Of a DNA stretch of 64,000 bases, positions 36,601 to 48,200 are shown in pieces. The stretch is from Anisakis pegreffii. Its lineage: Eukaryota; Nematoda; Chromadorea; Rhabditida; Anisakidae. The notes under the pieces were generated by a model. That model ran no database searches, was not told the origin of the DNA, and saw only the letters and a program-made list of their open reading frames with translations. The position numbers and the translations under genes are program-made. The number at the start of each line of letters is the position of its first letter. Within the stretch, counting starts at the first letter, position 1. The stretch covers positions 1-64,000 of the forward strand of contig JAPYMA010003017.1 in NCBI GenBank assembly GCA_035041965.1, written 5' to 3'.

Positions 36601-39600
36601 TGAATGAGGAGAACTCATGAAGAGAACGGTATTCGCATGCAATAGCTATGAGAGTGAATAGTACACGTCTGAAAAGAATGAGAATCCATCTGAATCAGTT
36701 TGAAGCGTGTCATAGACAATAGCTATTCATGCAATCATAACACACTGCAATACTGAGAAACACAACGGTCTAAGAGAAATCCCAACAATGTTGATTACCA
36801 CCATGAATGTGCTAATAATATTGAACTTAACGGTCATCTGAACATAACATATGCGAATCCCATATTCAAAAAAAGGGAGGAGGGATAACGGCGGCCTGCC
36901 AGGTCTTCAAAAGAGGTAATGGAGCACCCGAATGTGAGAACCACCGGCTTAGCCAGACAAAGGTCACTGAGCGATTTTCTTGATTACGGGTATGAACTAG
37001 CAGTGACACTGAGATCATGCTATTGAGCAAACTCATTTGATGGTGTGCACAATGCAATCAGTCAATGCGGTATTCCGTGATTATGATTCAGTGTAACTGT
37101 AATTCATTTTGAAGGTTCGTGTTGTGCCTGAAGAAGAGCGACTGAGAGGTGAATTTACTCGAACAAGTGATGTGAGTGACGACACGGCCGTATTGCAGAC
37201 CGTATTCACGCAGTTGAGGCCATTCACTGCTTACCGAGTTTATGTGTCTGCTTATACGATTGTCGGTCAAGGACCTGAAAACAAATCAGCACCCCTCATA
37301 CAAACGGGAGAAGATAGTAAGGATCATCATCATTTGTTCATTCATCCGTTTATTTTCGGTTCATTTGCCTGACTTTACTTATAATTAGAGTTATGCTCCT
37401 CATTTGCCATATTTGTTTAATTGCATCATGCAGTTTGTGAACTCTCCTATTATAGCAATTAAGCATTTGTCAATTCTCTGAATTGATCCAATTTTCATCT
37501 TCTCTTTTTTTAACTATTGTTTTTAGAAAACAGCTCAGTTTGCATTCAATCGCTCGTGTTTGTTTTTTTCATAAGATAGAAAATCCTTCGCGTTTTGATC
37601 TGTTGATAGCGTGAGTTGTTATAGAAGATAAATAAGAGAAGCAGTAGGCAAGTATTATTCATTACTCATTCAGTAGCAAAAAAAAAACTTCATGAAATCA
37701 TTACAAAAACTTCAGCACCTGGTGAGCCATATGGGGTTGCTTTTTCCTACATAAGTGAGAGTGAAGTACGTTTGAAGTGGATGCCACCGCTAAATCCAAA
37801 CGGACGAATTCTCAAATACGAAATCGCTTATTGGAAGGTCTCTCGTTTAATATTTTGTTGATTTGCCTCATAAGTTTAACTTTTTTCAAATCATCTAATA
37901 TTTTTGTGAAAATTGGTGTCTTCAATAATGAGTTTTCTTACAGCCTGGAATGAAGCAAGATGCTTTGAAAATTTTACTACCATACAACGTTTTTGGTTTC
38001 TCGGCCACTGGTTTACAGCCAGAGACTCGGTATTTGTTCGCCGTCTCTGCAGAGAATAGTATCGGATGGGGATCGCAGACTGTTGTGACCGTTGTGACAA
38101 CGCTAACAAGAGGTAACTATACGATAGTATTCATATGATGTGATTTTCAATTGTAGCAGTTGATTATAATGTCGTTCATGAATGATTTGATATTATGAAA
38201 ATAAGTAAACAAAGTTTTAGTACCGCCACCATCAGCCCCACAGCCCTATCGTAATCCAGCACGTGTCCAGTCATCGACGTCAATCTATTTGAAATGGTCT
38301 CATCCATCGTTACCCGATGATGCGGAGGATGCCATCTCACCCGTTCGTTCTGTGGATGTCGAGTATCAAATGCATAATTCAACTGAATGGATATCTCTCC
38401 CAAACGCTATACCAGCATCACTCAATGAAGTCACTATCAACGGGTAAATACGCTCCTGACTTAAATAGAACAAATATATTGTTTTGATGAGACAGCTTAG
38501 CTAGTTCAAGTTGTTTGCCTCGAAAGGTCAATACTGTGGTCTCTAAGCCCACTTACGGGCACAGTTCGATGGAATTCAAAAGGTTTTATGAATGTTTAGG
38601 GAAGCACGAACGTTATGGCTTATGAACGAATGAATTTTAGATTATGAATAACCTTTTTCATAGTTCTGTGATTCAGATTGCACCCGGATACACCATATCG
38701 CGCACGTATACGTTTAGTTTGCGATTTTGCACAGAGCAGTTGGTCACTGGAATCGCAATGGGTCAAAACACTTGAAGCAGGTTCGTTTTTGGATCATTCC
38801 ATTCAATCGAATCGATCAATTCCGAGTGTCGATGCGCAATTTGTTGCTAATTTTGAAAATTTCTGAAAATTTTACTGCGATAAGCAGCAGTTCGTTTCAA
38901 TAATATGATCGCTCAATACTTTGATAAACCGTGTTTGCGTTCGTGAACTCTAAAAATTTAGTCGCTTTCGTTTTCATATGCCACATTCAAAGCGTTTTCT
39001 AAGCTGCGTGTCATGTTTTAGCACCCTCTTCGGCACCGTCATCCATTCAAGCGTCACCCTACGAGTCATCAGCACTTCTGTTGCAATGGTCACCACCACA
39101 TCGCAGCGATTGGAATTCGGATAAGATCACCTATCGCATTCTCTATCGACCGTACCCTTCAAACGAAACATTCGGCATTGAGGACGTGACCACCACTGAA
39201 GAGACGTTACCAAAAATGCAACATATTATTCGCAGACTGCAAAGGTACTGCTAATTTCGAAGCAGTGATGAAATTGTTGTAAAGTGATTTGTGCTCATAT
39301 AATAGTTTGAAATATATGAATGTGAACTGTTTTTGAGTTGTCATTAAAAGAATGAAGAGTGAATCAATAAAATTGCATTTTACCAATGACAGTTATTTTC
39401 CGTATGCGTTTATCAGATTTATCTGAACACACGGATTGTTTGTCCTGAATGATGATAAATTTTCAGTTTCCGGCACTATATTGTGCAGATGCAGACAGTG
39501 AATGAGAAAGGCGTCAGCGAATCATCCACGCCAGTGTTCGTCTATGTTGGTTACTCGATTCCGAAACGAAGAGTCACAAATCTAGTCGCTGAACCGTTGT

Positions 39601-42600
39601 CATCAACCGCCGTTCAGGTTCGTTGGGATCCGTGGATAGCACTTCCAGACGACGTGATCTCTGGATTCCGCATACGATACACGCCAATCGTACCGATTCT
39701 ATCCGATGAACAAAACTTGGAAGAAGTGATCGTTGCTGAGAACAATACGGCCAGTATTGTTGAAATGAGAAAATTCACTGAATATCAAGTTAGTTATTCC
39801 GTGGAATCGATCTTATTTGAAGGGTATTAAGATGGGATTGTATGTTGAGCAGATCTGCATGACAATGACGAACATTTTTCAAAGGCATTTCCTTGTGTGA
39901 TACCAAATGACTGAAATTTACATTGAATGTGACAAATATTCGAAATGTATTGAATTAAAATGCAAAGCAATTAACCGCTTCAAAGCCTGATCAAGGTTTT
40001 CAAATAACAATTGCTTCAGAATGAAGTATGCTTTGAAAAATTGGACTCAACAGATCAGTTTGTATTTTGAGAAATCGTTAGCATTGATCATTATTTTAGA
40101 TCTCGGTGGTTGCTTACAATCGTGCTGGTGAGGGAGAAGCATCAGTGGTGAGAGTGACAACAATGGAAGATCGACCGGGTGTCGTCGGGCATCTCAAATT
40201 CTCGGATATTCTTCTGGACTCGGTGAATGTTAGTTGGATGCCACCCAGTGAGCCGAACGGCCGAATCCAAGCTTATATTGTCAACTACAGAACGTTTAAA
40301 TTGCGTGTAAGTGAGATACTCTATAACCAATGAACCCTAAAAAAATACTTGGAAGTTGATACGCTTGTGTAGCTGTCAGATTATAAACACTCCAACATTT
40401 CTATTTCGCGCATCGAATTCGTTTATGCTGCGATCAAGAATTTTGCACACTTTTATGCATGGAATATGGGAAGATGAATAACTTGAGCAGAATGAAACGA
40501 AGCTTGAAAATCGTCATTTAACATCTAATTGAACGCATAGTCTGCGATAGAGGCGATGAAAGTCAAGTTGGAGTGTTTAAATAATTCCGTTCTAGGAGGA
40601 ATTCAAGAAAGAAGTCCAAGAGAAGACCACTGAAACGGAAATCTTGGTTGAGAATTTAGAAGAGAATGTGACGTATTTCTTCACTGTAAAAGCTGAAACA
40701 ATAGCTGGTTACGGTGAAGGAGTGACGGGTAATGTCACAATCGGACCAAATCCAGGTGAGAATTTGCATATTTTCAGTTGTCGTAAGTGTTAGCGTTGCC
40801 ATTGAATAGGATTATCGGTAGTCTTATTACTATTATTAATATCATGTGTGATTTTCTAAAGGATGTCCTGAAGCTCCAACGAAACCGAACGTTATTCCTG
40901 GTCAAATGTCAGTGACTCTTCAATGGGACGACAAATCGCATGGCGCATCGCTAATCAAAGCGCACCTTATACAGGCTAAACGAATTGCACGCGCTAAGGT
41001 TTTCACTATGTTGCCATTATCAGAAAATCTTGTTGTTCTTCTCAATGTTTCATTCAGACAAATTATGAAATAACTGAGAACTGTAATGCTTCTATATCAC
41101 ATTCTCAATTCATTTTTTAATGAAGTGATGGTGAATTGCACAAATTTGAGATAAAATTAAGCCGAAATGAAACAAATTTGTGAATGAAATTGACTGAAAT
41201 AAAATAGAACTGGAACATTCCTCCTTAAACGACGTATTTAATCTTTGTTGACCAAAAACCATTTGCAAATATTTTATTAGGCAAACAGATGTTGTAATCT
41301 TATTATTTGAAGCATTTCATCCGTTCAGCAGTTGAAGTGAAATTCACCATTTCAGGACTTAGCAGTGACAAATAAAAACTTTGTCTCTGAACGGAGCCAT
41401 CGTGCGACTCGTTCAAATGGTCGTGTAAGTCATGTAATTGGTAACTGGGTAACAATTGCAAAGGTTCGAAATGCGAAACCGACCTATGAAATCAACTATC
41501 GGGAACTTGAGCCGTCATCACTCTATGTTTTTCGAGTGTTCGCCGTAAATTCGGTCGGCATCGGATATGCCAGTCCTGAAACCGAACAGCTTCACGTGCC
41601 AGGTACCAATTGACTGTCTTCATGTGATCTCGCAAATATAACCTTACCTTAACCCGTAGATCATTTAAAAATATTTGATCAGACAAAGAGATGTAATTCC
41701 GAGTTTTCATCGTCTAGTTCGATATTTTCATGGAATATGAAAATTTTGCTTCGACACTGCAACAGAAAACAATAGATTGTTAGCCACATAACTGATTAAC
41801 CAGATGGATTGTTAACCAGATATTATATAGATGCCTATATCCACAAGATTATCAGTACTTGTGCGACAATTTACTATTGCAGCTACACTACCCGATGAAC
41901 CGTTTTTCACGAAATGGTGGTTTATCGTAATGATTGCGATGCTGACATTTGTGGTGGTTATTTTGGTTGTTGCACTGTTGTGCATCACTGGGAGTCGATA
42001 TAAGGATGAAAAAAGAAACTCGGTAGATTCACTTCAACTTGCTGATGGTGGAATTGTGAGTTACGAGTTGAGGGCATCGAAACGGCGAAATTTGCATCAT
42101 ACCAGGTAATTCGTTGCCTCATCTTCACTGATCCACTCCAGCGTTTCGACGATTTCGTTTGTACACGTTCTCAAGAATCGTTGAAGTGTGAAGACAGCAA
42201 TACAAAATTCGATACTTTTCAAACTCAACTTGATATTTGGTTCATGGAGGATTTTCATTTTATACAGATATTGTTTTGTTTCATAATGGCTTAACGTTAA
42301 AGAGAATCACTTCAGGCATGATCTACCGATTCGTCCGAACACAAACACATCGTGGATATCGGATGCCCGTGAACCACCCGCATACGGTAGTATTGTGGAT
42401 GTGGATTCGGCTGATCGAACAACAACGAATATTTTCGGAACGCTTGCAACCGATCTAATGCCATCGTCAGTGACAAATTCAGCACGAACTGCCGGAGGGA
42501 CAACCGGTGCGGCTGGGTCATCGAATTTACTTGCGATGGGTATTGGACGACCGTTGTCCACAAATACAACATTCATAAATCAAGATTCGATGTTTGATAG

Positions 42601-43322
42601 TTTCTCTGCAGACGGTGAAGGGACGCTGGATAATGATGATGATGAAGAGGCGAGTGGATATATGGAGAGAGAGACAAGTATTGGTATGTTTTTTGACTGA
42701 TACTAAAAAGATTGATCCAGTGGAAAAGAATTCATCAATTCATTTAATTGCTGCTGTTTTGTCATTTCGGTCTTGTCGTGTTTAGCAAGTTATTTGAACG
42801 TTTCCATTGCAATAAGCACATTTTCCGACTTCTGATTCAATTTCATCAATCGTCCTCTTGCGAATATATCACCACTGTATTTGTCAGTTAGCCACTGAAG
42901 ACTATCATCCTTGATTTGAACCAAAGCAACTGAATGCCACTGTTGTTATATTAAGAGTCGTTAACTGTTCAAATCACCGTTCCAATTTTCAAGAGAGCAA
43001 CTGAGTTGTTACCAGCATATGTGTGTCACAAAATGTTCATTTTTGACGATGACTAATTTAAGCGCAACACTACGAGCACGAAGATGCGTATCGAAGTACA
43101 TGGCGAAAAGCACGAGCCGAAGCGATCGCAGAATCCGCACCCGTGGTAAATGCTCAGTCGAACAACAACACTACAGCAACAACACCAACTCTGATTGCAA
43201 GCAGCAATTATTCAAGACCTGGATCGAGTGAAAGCAATCGCTCTGAATTGATGATGATCACTACGGCACGATCAAATAATAATCAATCCTCTCTAATGAA
43301 TGGCTTTTCATCATTCGTTTGA
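18648..43322 (+). CDS. rig-4: Sidekick homologue, Ig/FN3 transmembrane adhesion protein
   Basis: Sidekicks are homophilic neuronal adhesion proteins at cell contacts. Thirty-four exons join in phase to 2,243 residues. Exons: 18648-18996, 19418-19554, 19908-20049, 20237-20357, 22054-22262, 22786-23025, 23240-23413, 23702-23851, 24044-24171, 31400-31565, 32074-32289, 32448-32589, 32864-33135, 33546-33661, 34095-34290, 34448-34546, 34818-35009, 35175-35337, 35426-35711, 35962-36228, 37115-37316, 37716-37837, 37944-38112, 38221-38443, 38677-38780, 39022-39244, 39467-39788, 40100-40306, 40596-40755, 40862-40998, 41356-41602, 41883-42105, 42316-42683, 43063-43322. Signal peptide, six Ig, thirteen FN3, one membrane helix and the ending GFSSFV match sidekick order and length. 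The ATG follows an in-frame TGA; a TTTCAG acceptor (18591-18596) and TATATAAA (18563-18570) lie upstream. Confidence 0.95.
23609..23660 (+). repeat. tRNA-like A and B boxes (SINE-head candidate)
   Basis: In sidekick intron 7, TAGCTGACGGAG (23609-23620) resembles a Pol III A box and GGTTCAAATCC (23650-23660) a B box, 41 bases apart. No cloverleaf folds around them, so this is not an intact tRNA gene. A tRNA-derived SINE or chance match. Confidence 0.3.
26741..26800. repeat. Perfect 28-base hairpin
   Basis: Positions 26741-26768 and 26773-26800 are exact reverse complements around the 4-base loop AATC. The arm begins CTGCAAAATGCG. It lies in sidekick intron 9, so the transcript would carry a 28-bp duplex. 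It may be a collapsed inverted-repeat element or a small-RNA precursor. Confidence 0.9.
27124..27705. repeat. Dispersed repeat, copy A
   Basis: Shares most of its length with 36251-36730 in the same orientation. Both start ACCC(G/A)TTTTGGGTAATTTGG, then share a long block beginning AACAGGATTTTCATTC and ending near GACAATAGCT. Copy A carries about 130 extra bases between the two blocks. Both copies lie in sidekick introns, 9 kb apart. No coding frame. Confidence 0.85.
27734..27773. repeat. 18-base perfect hairpin
   Basis: AACGTCAGGAACAAACGG at 27734-27751 is the exact complement of 27756-27773 around an AAAA loop, immediately downstream of dispersed repeat copy A. It is absent beside copy B. 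Confidence 0.9.
28231..28355 (+). CDS. Possible terminal exon nested in sidekick intron 9
   Basis: After a good acceptor (ATTATTTCAG) a 40-codon frame runs to TGA, reading LQSKLQNIFATEDLWRLV then IRLQSYMRNTEEKFDEM and ending QQSG. It looks amphipathic and helical. It needs a phase-1 partner exon, which was not found, and its phase does not fit sidekick exon 9. Family unknown; possibly a nested gene, a relic, or chance. Confidence 0.25.
29087..29320 (+). CDS. Unrecognised 77-codon frame in sidekick intron 9
   Basis: ATG-started frame (MVLDKFFVHWLKVHVES) with a hydrophobic strand followed by IDEKR, a basic helix (KKVLKQLRKNK) and a Trp-rich end (NEWFEWPYF). The composition looks protein-like, and a transposase fragment is conceivable, but no DDE triad can be identified. 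Not spliced to anything evident. Confidence 0.2.
   Translation: MVLDKFFVHWLKVHVESSLTPIILVIDEKRIVLQLSKKVLKQLRKNKYANGYANPNEWFEWPYFKNSRDRLNELISD
33393..33449. repeat. Short tandem repeat (17-20 base unit, three copies)
   Basis: Three consecutive copies of AATGATAACAGAATAAA with small insertions, in sidekick intron 13. Confidence 0.85.
33667..33735 (+). repeat. tRNA-like element at a splice donor
   Basis: TAGCTCAGTGG (33674-33684) is a perfect A box and GGTTCGATGCC (33717-33727) a perfect B box, 43 bases apart. Acceptor and D stems do not pair, so an intact tRNA is excluded. The element begins within a few bases of the exon 14 donor at 33662. Probably a tRNA-derived SINE head or tRNA relic. Confidence 0.45.
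36251..36730. repeat. Dispersed repeat, copy B
   Basis: Second copy of the element at 27124-27705, in sidekick intron 20. It starts 22 bases after the exon 20 donor. It shows scattered substitutions and small gaps relative to copy A, so the two are not recent duplicates. Confidence 0.85.
41883..43322 (+). other. Transmembrane and cytoplasmic region of sidekick
   Basis: Exons 32-34. The membrane helix is about residues 1972-1996 (WWFIVMIAMLTFVVVILV), followed by a stop-transfer Arg-Tyr-Lys. The cytoplasmic tail of some 245 residues has an acidic run (DNDDDEEASGY), Ser/Thr/Asn-rich low-complexity sequence, RSTWRKARAEAIAES and the last five residues FSSFV, the sidekick-type PDZ-binding end. Confidence 0.93.
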
Positions 43323-44750
43323 AATTATCTTAACTTATTAATTTATTAGCACAAGTGACGGACGATCTGACACCAGATTTATCACTTTCCTAAGGAATTT
43401 GTCTCATAGTCACAAACGCATTCTTCAGATATCATAGTTTCATCTCAAGACATGGATATCATTGAGCTATCTAAATTGTTAGGTAACTCTGGAGTTGTGA
43501 TGAGAGAATTCAATTGTGACTTGGAAACGGTGATTTTGGTCTAGATGTTTCGAAATTCTTAGGAATCAACTGCTAATCTGGAATTTTGAACCACTCACCC
43601 GGTATAGCGTTACATATTTGTTGTATATAAACTTACTTAATGTATATAGAGCCGTACAGCTCAAGCTGTAGTTTCTGATTGGATGGAATGCGTATAATTG
43701 AATAATACTGATTGTATGTTGTATAATTTTGATGTGTATTTATGAATTTAATTGTATTATCTCGATATGGATCAACCGTTGTTGCTATTTTCACTACTAT
43801 GTCATCATTATTTGCATGAATTGTCTCTTAGACCATTGCTAACCGTCTTGCCCATCCCATCAAATAATCTGTTCCAATGTGCCTTACAAATCCACTGCTC
43901 TCTAATTGACATGACTTCTTCTATCATTCCCTTCCACCTAACAAGTTTATTCATCACAGAAAACCGTCCAAGACGCATCACCCTCCTTACCGTATGCTTA
44001 TCATTGCATTTTCTGAAATGCAATCTCATTTGTGATAATTGTCTTATATTGTATAATTATTTCTCTTATAATTCTCAAAATTTCATTCGTTGAAAAGTCT
44101 CTCATCTTCTTTCCTCAATTATTGTTCAAAAATGTTCTCGTCGTATATGTTATTGAGACTAAAAAGAGTTATGGTTGTATACTGTGGTTCGTGCGCTATT
44201 AGTGGTACGGTGGAACGAAGGCACATCATTCGGTCAACTTAACCTGTTTTAAGTTTAGCGTGAACATAAACCCAAACATGAGTCCCAGTGTAAGCCCGAA
44301 CTAAGACTAAGCCTAAGCCTGACTCTGCTTTAAGCAGATGAAGCCAAACTGCATTTTGATTATTTCTTCAATACCGTATGTCAACACATCGTATGACTAC
44401 CGTATTTCCTATTTTTCTGATCATACTGGCATGTGCGAAGTGATGATTCCTTTGTCTCACTGTGCCACTCGTTTATCGATGCGAACCTCAGCTGATGTTT
44501 GTTAAACAATGTCTGATCTCTGTATTTTGTATGTATCTTATTGATGCGTTGTTGAATTCGTTTTCGCAAAAGTTATTATTAATAAATGATTATTGCATTT
44601 CATCGAATTTGAAGTGATAATTCTCATTGTTTCATTGTTCAGGTTGTTATGAGTGAAATAAAATTGTCACATTGGTCAGTTAAATGCTTCTACTGGGACA
44701 CTGTTTTTGTTGTACGAAAACAAATGGATACTTACGACAACGAGAATATT
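43323..44750. other. 3' flank of sidekick and intergenic DNA
   Basis: Probable 3' UTR followed by intergenic sequence. AATAAA occurs at 44581-44586, 1.26 kb after the stop. The segment 44284-44313 has CTAAGACTAAGCCTAAGCCT, a degenerate GCCTAA (telomere-type) tract like the one at 11575-11640. Confidence 0.45.
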
Positions 44751-44764
44751 GAGCTTACATTTAG

Positions 44765-45040
44765 AAGAGGGTGGGCACTTCATCCATGCCCAACCCAGGC
44801 AACTTCATCCCATTTCCCAGGCCTTCTCTTTCATCCAGGGAATTCCCTCTCTTATCTCCAATTCCATCTTACTGTGGGGTAAATCCTGGTTTCTATCAAG
44901 GGATCCATCCCTCTTCTCTCTCTTGTGAACCTTCCTCGCTCCGGATGAACCTTCCTCCATATCTGAGGAGCCTTTTCCCTCTTTCGTGGGAACCTTCCTT
45001 CCTCCCGAGGAAGTCTCTTCCTTCTTGGCGGAGAACTAAC
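44765..45040. repeat. Pyrimidine-rich low-complexity block
   Basis: C+T-rich top strand with repeated TTCCT, GAACCTTCCT and CCAGG words, clearly different in composition from both flanks. It ends 180 bases before the WDR36 start. The 91-codon open frame through it (Pro, Ser, Leu-rich) looks like a by-product of composition. Confidence 0.6.
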
Positions 45041-45223
45041 TAATTACTCATTTGTTACTGGGGCTTTACCGAACTCTGGACATGATATTCATCTTCAACA
45101 AAGCGAATGAATATATGCTATATGTCGTTTCGTTTTTAACATGATAACACGATCGAAGTATGCGTTATAAATCAACATTTTCTAAGAGAATCACTGAGAA
45201 ATGTTTTAAAGTTGAAGGAGAGG

Positions 45224-48200
45224 ATGTTACGAAATGAAACACGATTGCTGGCTCCGTACAAAACACTCGGAGAAGTGTGTTCGTCGATAGCACCAGCATT
45301 TCGAGTGCTACCCACACAGAGGCGAATCACTTCCATTCTCTGTGCCATCGACAATGTCATCGTTCAGTACTCAGCCGAACGTCTACGTCTCGTTTCGATC
45401 AGTGACGCTCTACCTGCAGCCATCAGTTCAGTGGCTGCCGATAAACGATATGTCTATGCGGCTTGTGCTAATCGTATTGCTGTACTACATTTGTCCAGGT
45501 TCATTGAAATTTCGTTTTGTTCACCTAAAATTTTCAACAAATTCCTCTCCAAAGCTTATGTGAGTGAACATAAAGGTAGAGCGATTTGTGTTTTGCAAAT
45601 TTTTAAAAATTCTGCTCGGTTATTGGACAGTTGGGATTGCCAGAATCTTGTTCATTGAGCGAGATGAAGATATTCGCAACTTAAGTGCCATAACTACCGT
45701 TAAACTTTTCGCTAAAAGTACTGATGTATTACTAGATTAGGCTAGTTTTATTGTGGTTTGAAAATTGTTGCGTCGATGCTCACTTTTGCCAGATAATTAC
45801 GTAGTTCACGTTGCTGAAATCTTAATTGTTGAATGCGATCAAGAAATTTTTCACCTATACTGCACAATTATTAGTAATGTTTTGTGTGGGCATAAACTGA
45901 GAATTCAGCTCTTTGTTAGATTATTGATGGAATATTGAATTCATATGCATATGACTTGACGATATTTACAGACAAATCAAGCGATGGCTAGACGTTGATA
46001 ATCAAATTCTTATGATGATTCCATTCGGTGAAGTGATTATTGTGATCGATGTGTCAAGTTCGGTTCATGTGATCGATGTAGAAGATGGTTCAAGAGTATT
46101 ACAGATTGATTCTGACCAGCAGTTCTGCATCAGTGCTGCCACTCATCCTGCAACTTATTTGAATAAGATTATTGTCGGCTCCAGACTCGGTAATTTGCTT
46201 TTTTTTTATTTTGAAATAGCTAGCTCCTTGTTCAGACAGGTGACATCTGTGACGATTATTCACATAATCTGCTAATGAATAATTTTCACCGTCAACTTTA
46301 CACTTGTGCGTTTTTGGCTAAGTGCAATTCGAATACTCGAAAGTTTCTTACTGAAGTTTCTCAGTGTTGATTTTGTTTCTCCTTATTCACTCATCGGCAT
46401 TATTTTGCAGGCAAATTACGTCTGTTGAACGTGAGGAGTGGTAAATTAGTGCACGAATTCGAGAAGCAATTTGATGATGAAATAAGCGTGTTGCAACAAT
46501 CAACGGCCATTGATGTGTTGGCGGTCGGATTGAGGAATGGCAAAATTCATTTGCATAACTTCAGAACTGATGAAACGCTTCTCAGATTCACTCAAGACAC
46601 TCGAGTAACAGCGATTGCTTTCAGGTTGCTTTCCTGTCGCACACGTCTTCTTAACCTAAATTATTTAAAATATGTCAAGTTCAATTCATGTGATCTATAT
46701 AGAAGATGAGTCGAATTGTTCTTCTGGCATAATGCTGGTGGAGAAAAAAACTGAATTTTTTTACAACGCTTTCAAAATAAATTCATTACTCACTTGTAAG
46801 TAATGTTTAGTTGAAAGAATGATGATGATGCAAATAAGCCACAGAAGTGATTTACGCAAAACAAACAGAATAATTGATGAATGCTACGAAACAATTGAAT
46901 TTTTGTTCAGAAGTGATGGCGAAGATTCAATGGTGACATCTGGTGAAAATGGCATGCTGGCGGTTTGGGATCTGAATGAACACCGTCTCATAGGACAGTT
47001 ACCAAACGCACATCAACAATCCATCACAGCATTGTACCATTTGAGTGGTGAACCTTTGATGGTTTCGTCAGGTGCCGATAATACTTTAAAAACGTGGATA
47101 TTCGATATGGGTGATGGTATGCCCAGACAATTGGTTCTATTAGAAGGGCATTCAATGCCATTAACTGATTGTAAATTCAATGGTTCTCATAGGTAAATTT
47201 TCTGATTATTTCTGTTTTTTGGAAAAAAATTTTCATTGTTGGAGATTTTTCAAACGAGGGAGATGTTAATGCTTCAAATGTGAAACGGCGAGATTGAGGG
47301 GATTGCTAAGCGAGTGATATTAGGAGTTGGTGCTTTCCGAGAGTCGTTTCATTCATTCTCTTTGAACAGTTGATCAGTGAATGTTCTATTTAACTAATAT
47401 TCATAAAATTGAACCTGAATAACGGCAGTGTCATCAAGATGGTATTTGTTAATCAGTTGCGATTGTTTAAGTGTTTTATCATCTGGCTTAGATGGTTCCT
47501 TACGTGCCTTCTCAGTGATACGCGATACACATCGTCAAAAGCTCGGCAATGCGGGTATCGTCTCAAGGTATCTATCGATCTCTGTGACCATTTCACTCTT
47601 TTCTGTACTTCAATTTTGTGATACATTTACGAACTGTTTTACCACCCCATTCTTTATATAACCACTGATGGTTGTACCAATGAAACTGATCAGTGCTCAG
47701 TAACTCGAGTCATGAGATGAATTATGAATCAATTCGTTTCAAATCGCAATTGAAGGGCAGTTGCAAAGAAGAAGAAATTGGATTTGAAAAGTATCGAGAT
47801 GAATGCAGCATGTGAGATGGCGATTGGGGGCGCAAGGGAGGCTGCCTGGGATAACGTTGTATGCAGACATATCAATAGTCCCATCGTTACGTCTTGGTCA
47901 ACACGTAAGCAATCTCTTGGCAAGCACCGCGTTCGTTTCACCTTATTTTTTAGTTGATCTTCTGTTCACCTTCTATTACAATCAGTTGTTGTTTAACTTG
48001 TTAAAGCTTTTAGCAAAACAAGTGTGCAAGTATCAGCAGTACTCTTTTAAAACTTCTGCTTATTCTACTATTGTTGTTGAAAATTGTTTTCGTAGCAAAC
48101 GATCCAGTCTTACACTCAAGAAAAAGCGTAGAATGTCATCGCAATTGTCCTGAACGAGGCTATTTTTTCGAATATTGTCCAAAACTCAGTCATTAATCGT

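Larger units (their letters stand above)
32074..41602 (+). other. Thirteen fibronectin type III domains of sidekick
   Basis: Exons 11-31, about residues 606-1960. Domain centres, by the tryptophan-containing B strand: RVWWREG, IMVQWQPP, LAVSFVPP (no Trp), VVLWNPP, VNLQFVPG (no Trp), VAVSWSPL, AVVSWNAL, VRLKWMPP, IYLKWSHP, LLLQWSPP, VQVRWDPW, VNVSWMPP and VTLQWDD. Each is followed by the Y-x-(V/I)-x-(V/A) strand, for example YEIQVCAYN, YRVYVSAYT and YVFRVFAVN. Linkers show the usual ED/P boundary. Most domains span two exons with the first boundary in phase 1, as in other sidekick genes. Confidence 0.92.

Noticed and set aside
44771..45043. 91-codon Pro/Ser-rich frame
   Set aside because: Open because the DNA is pyrimidine-rich; all three frames there are low in stops.
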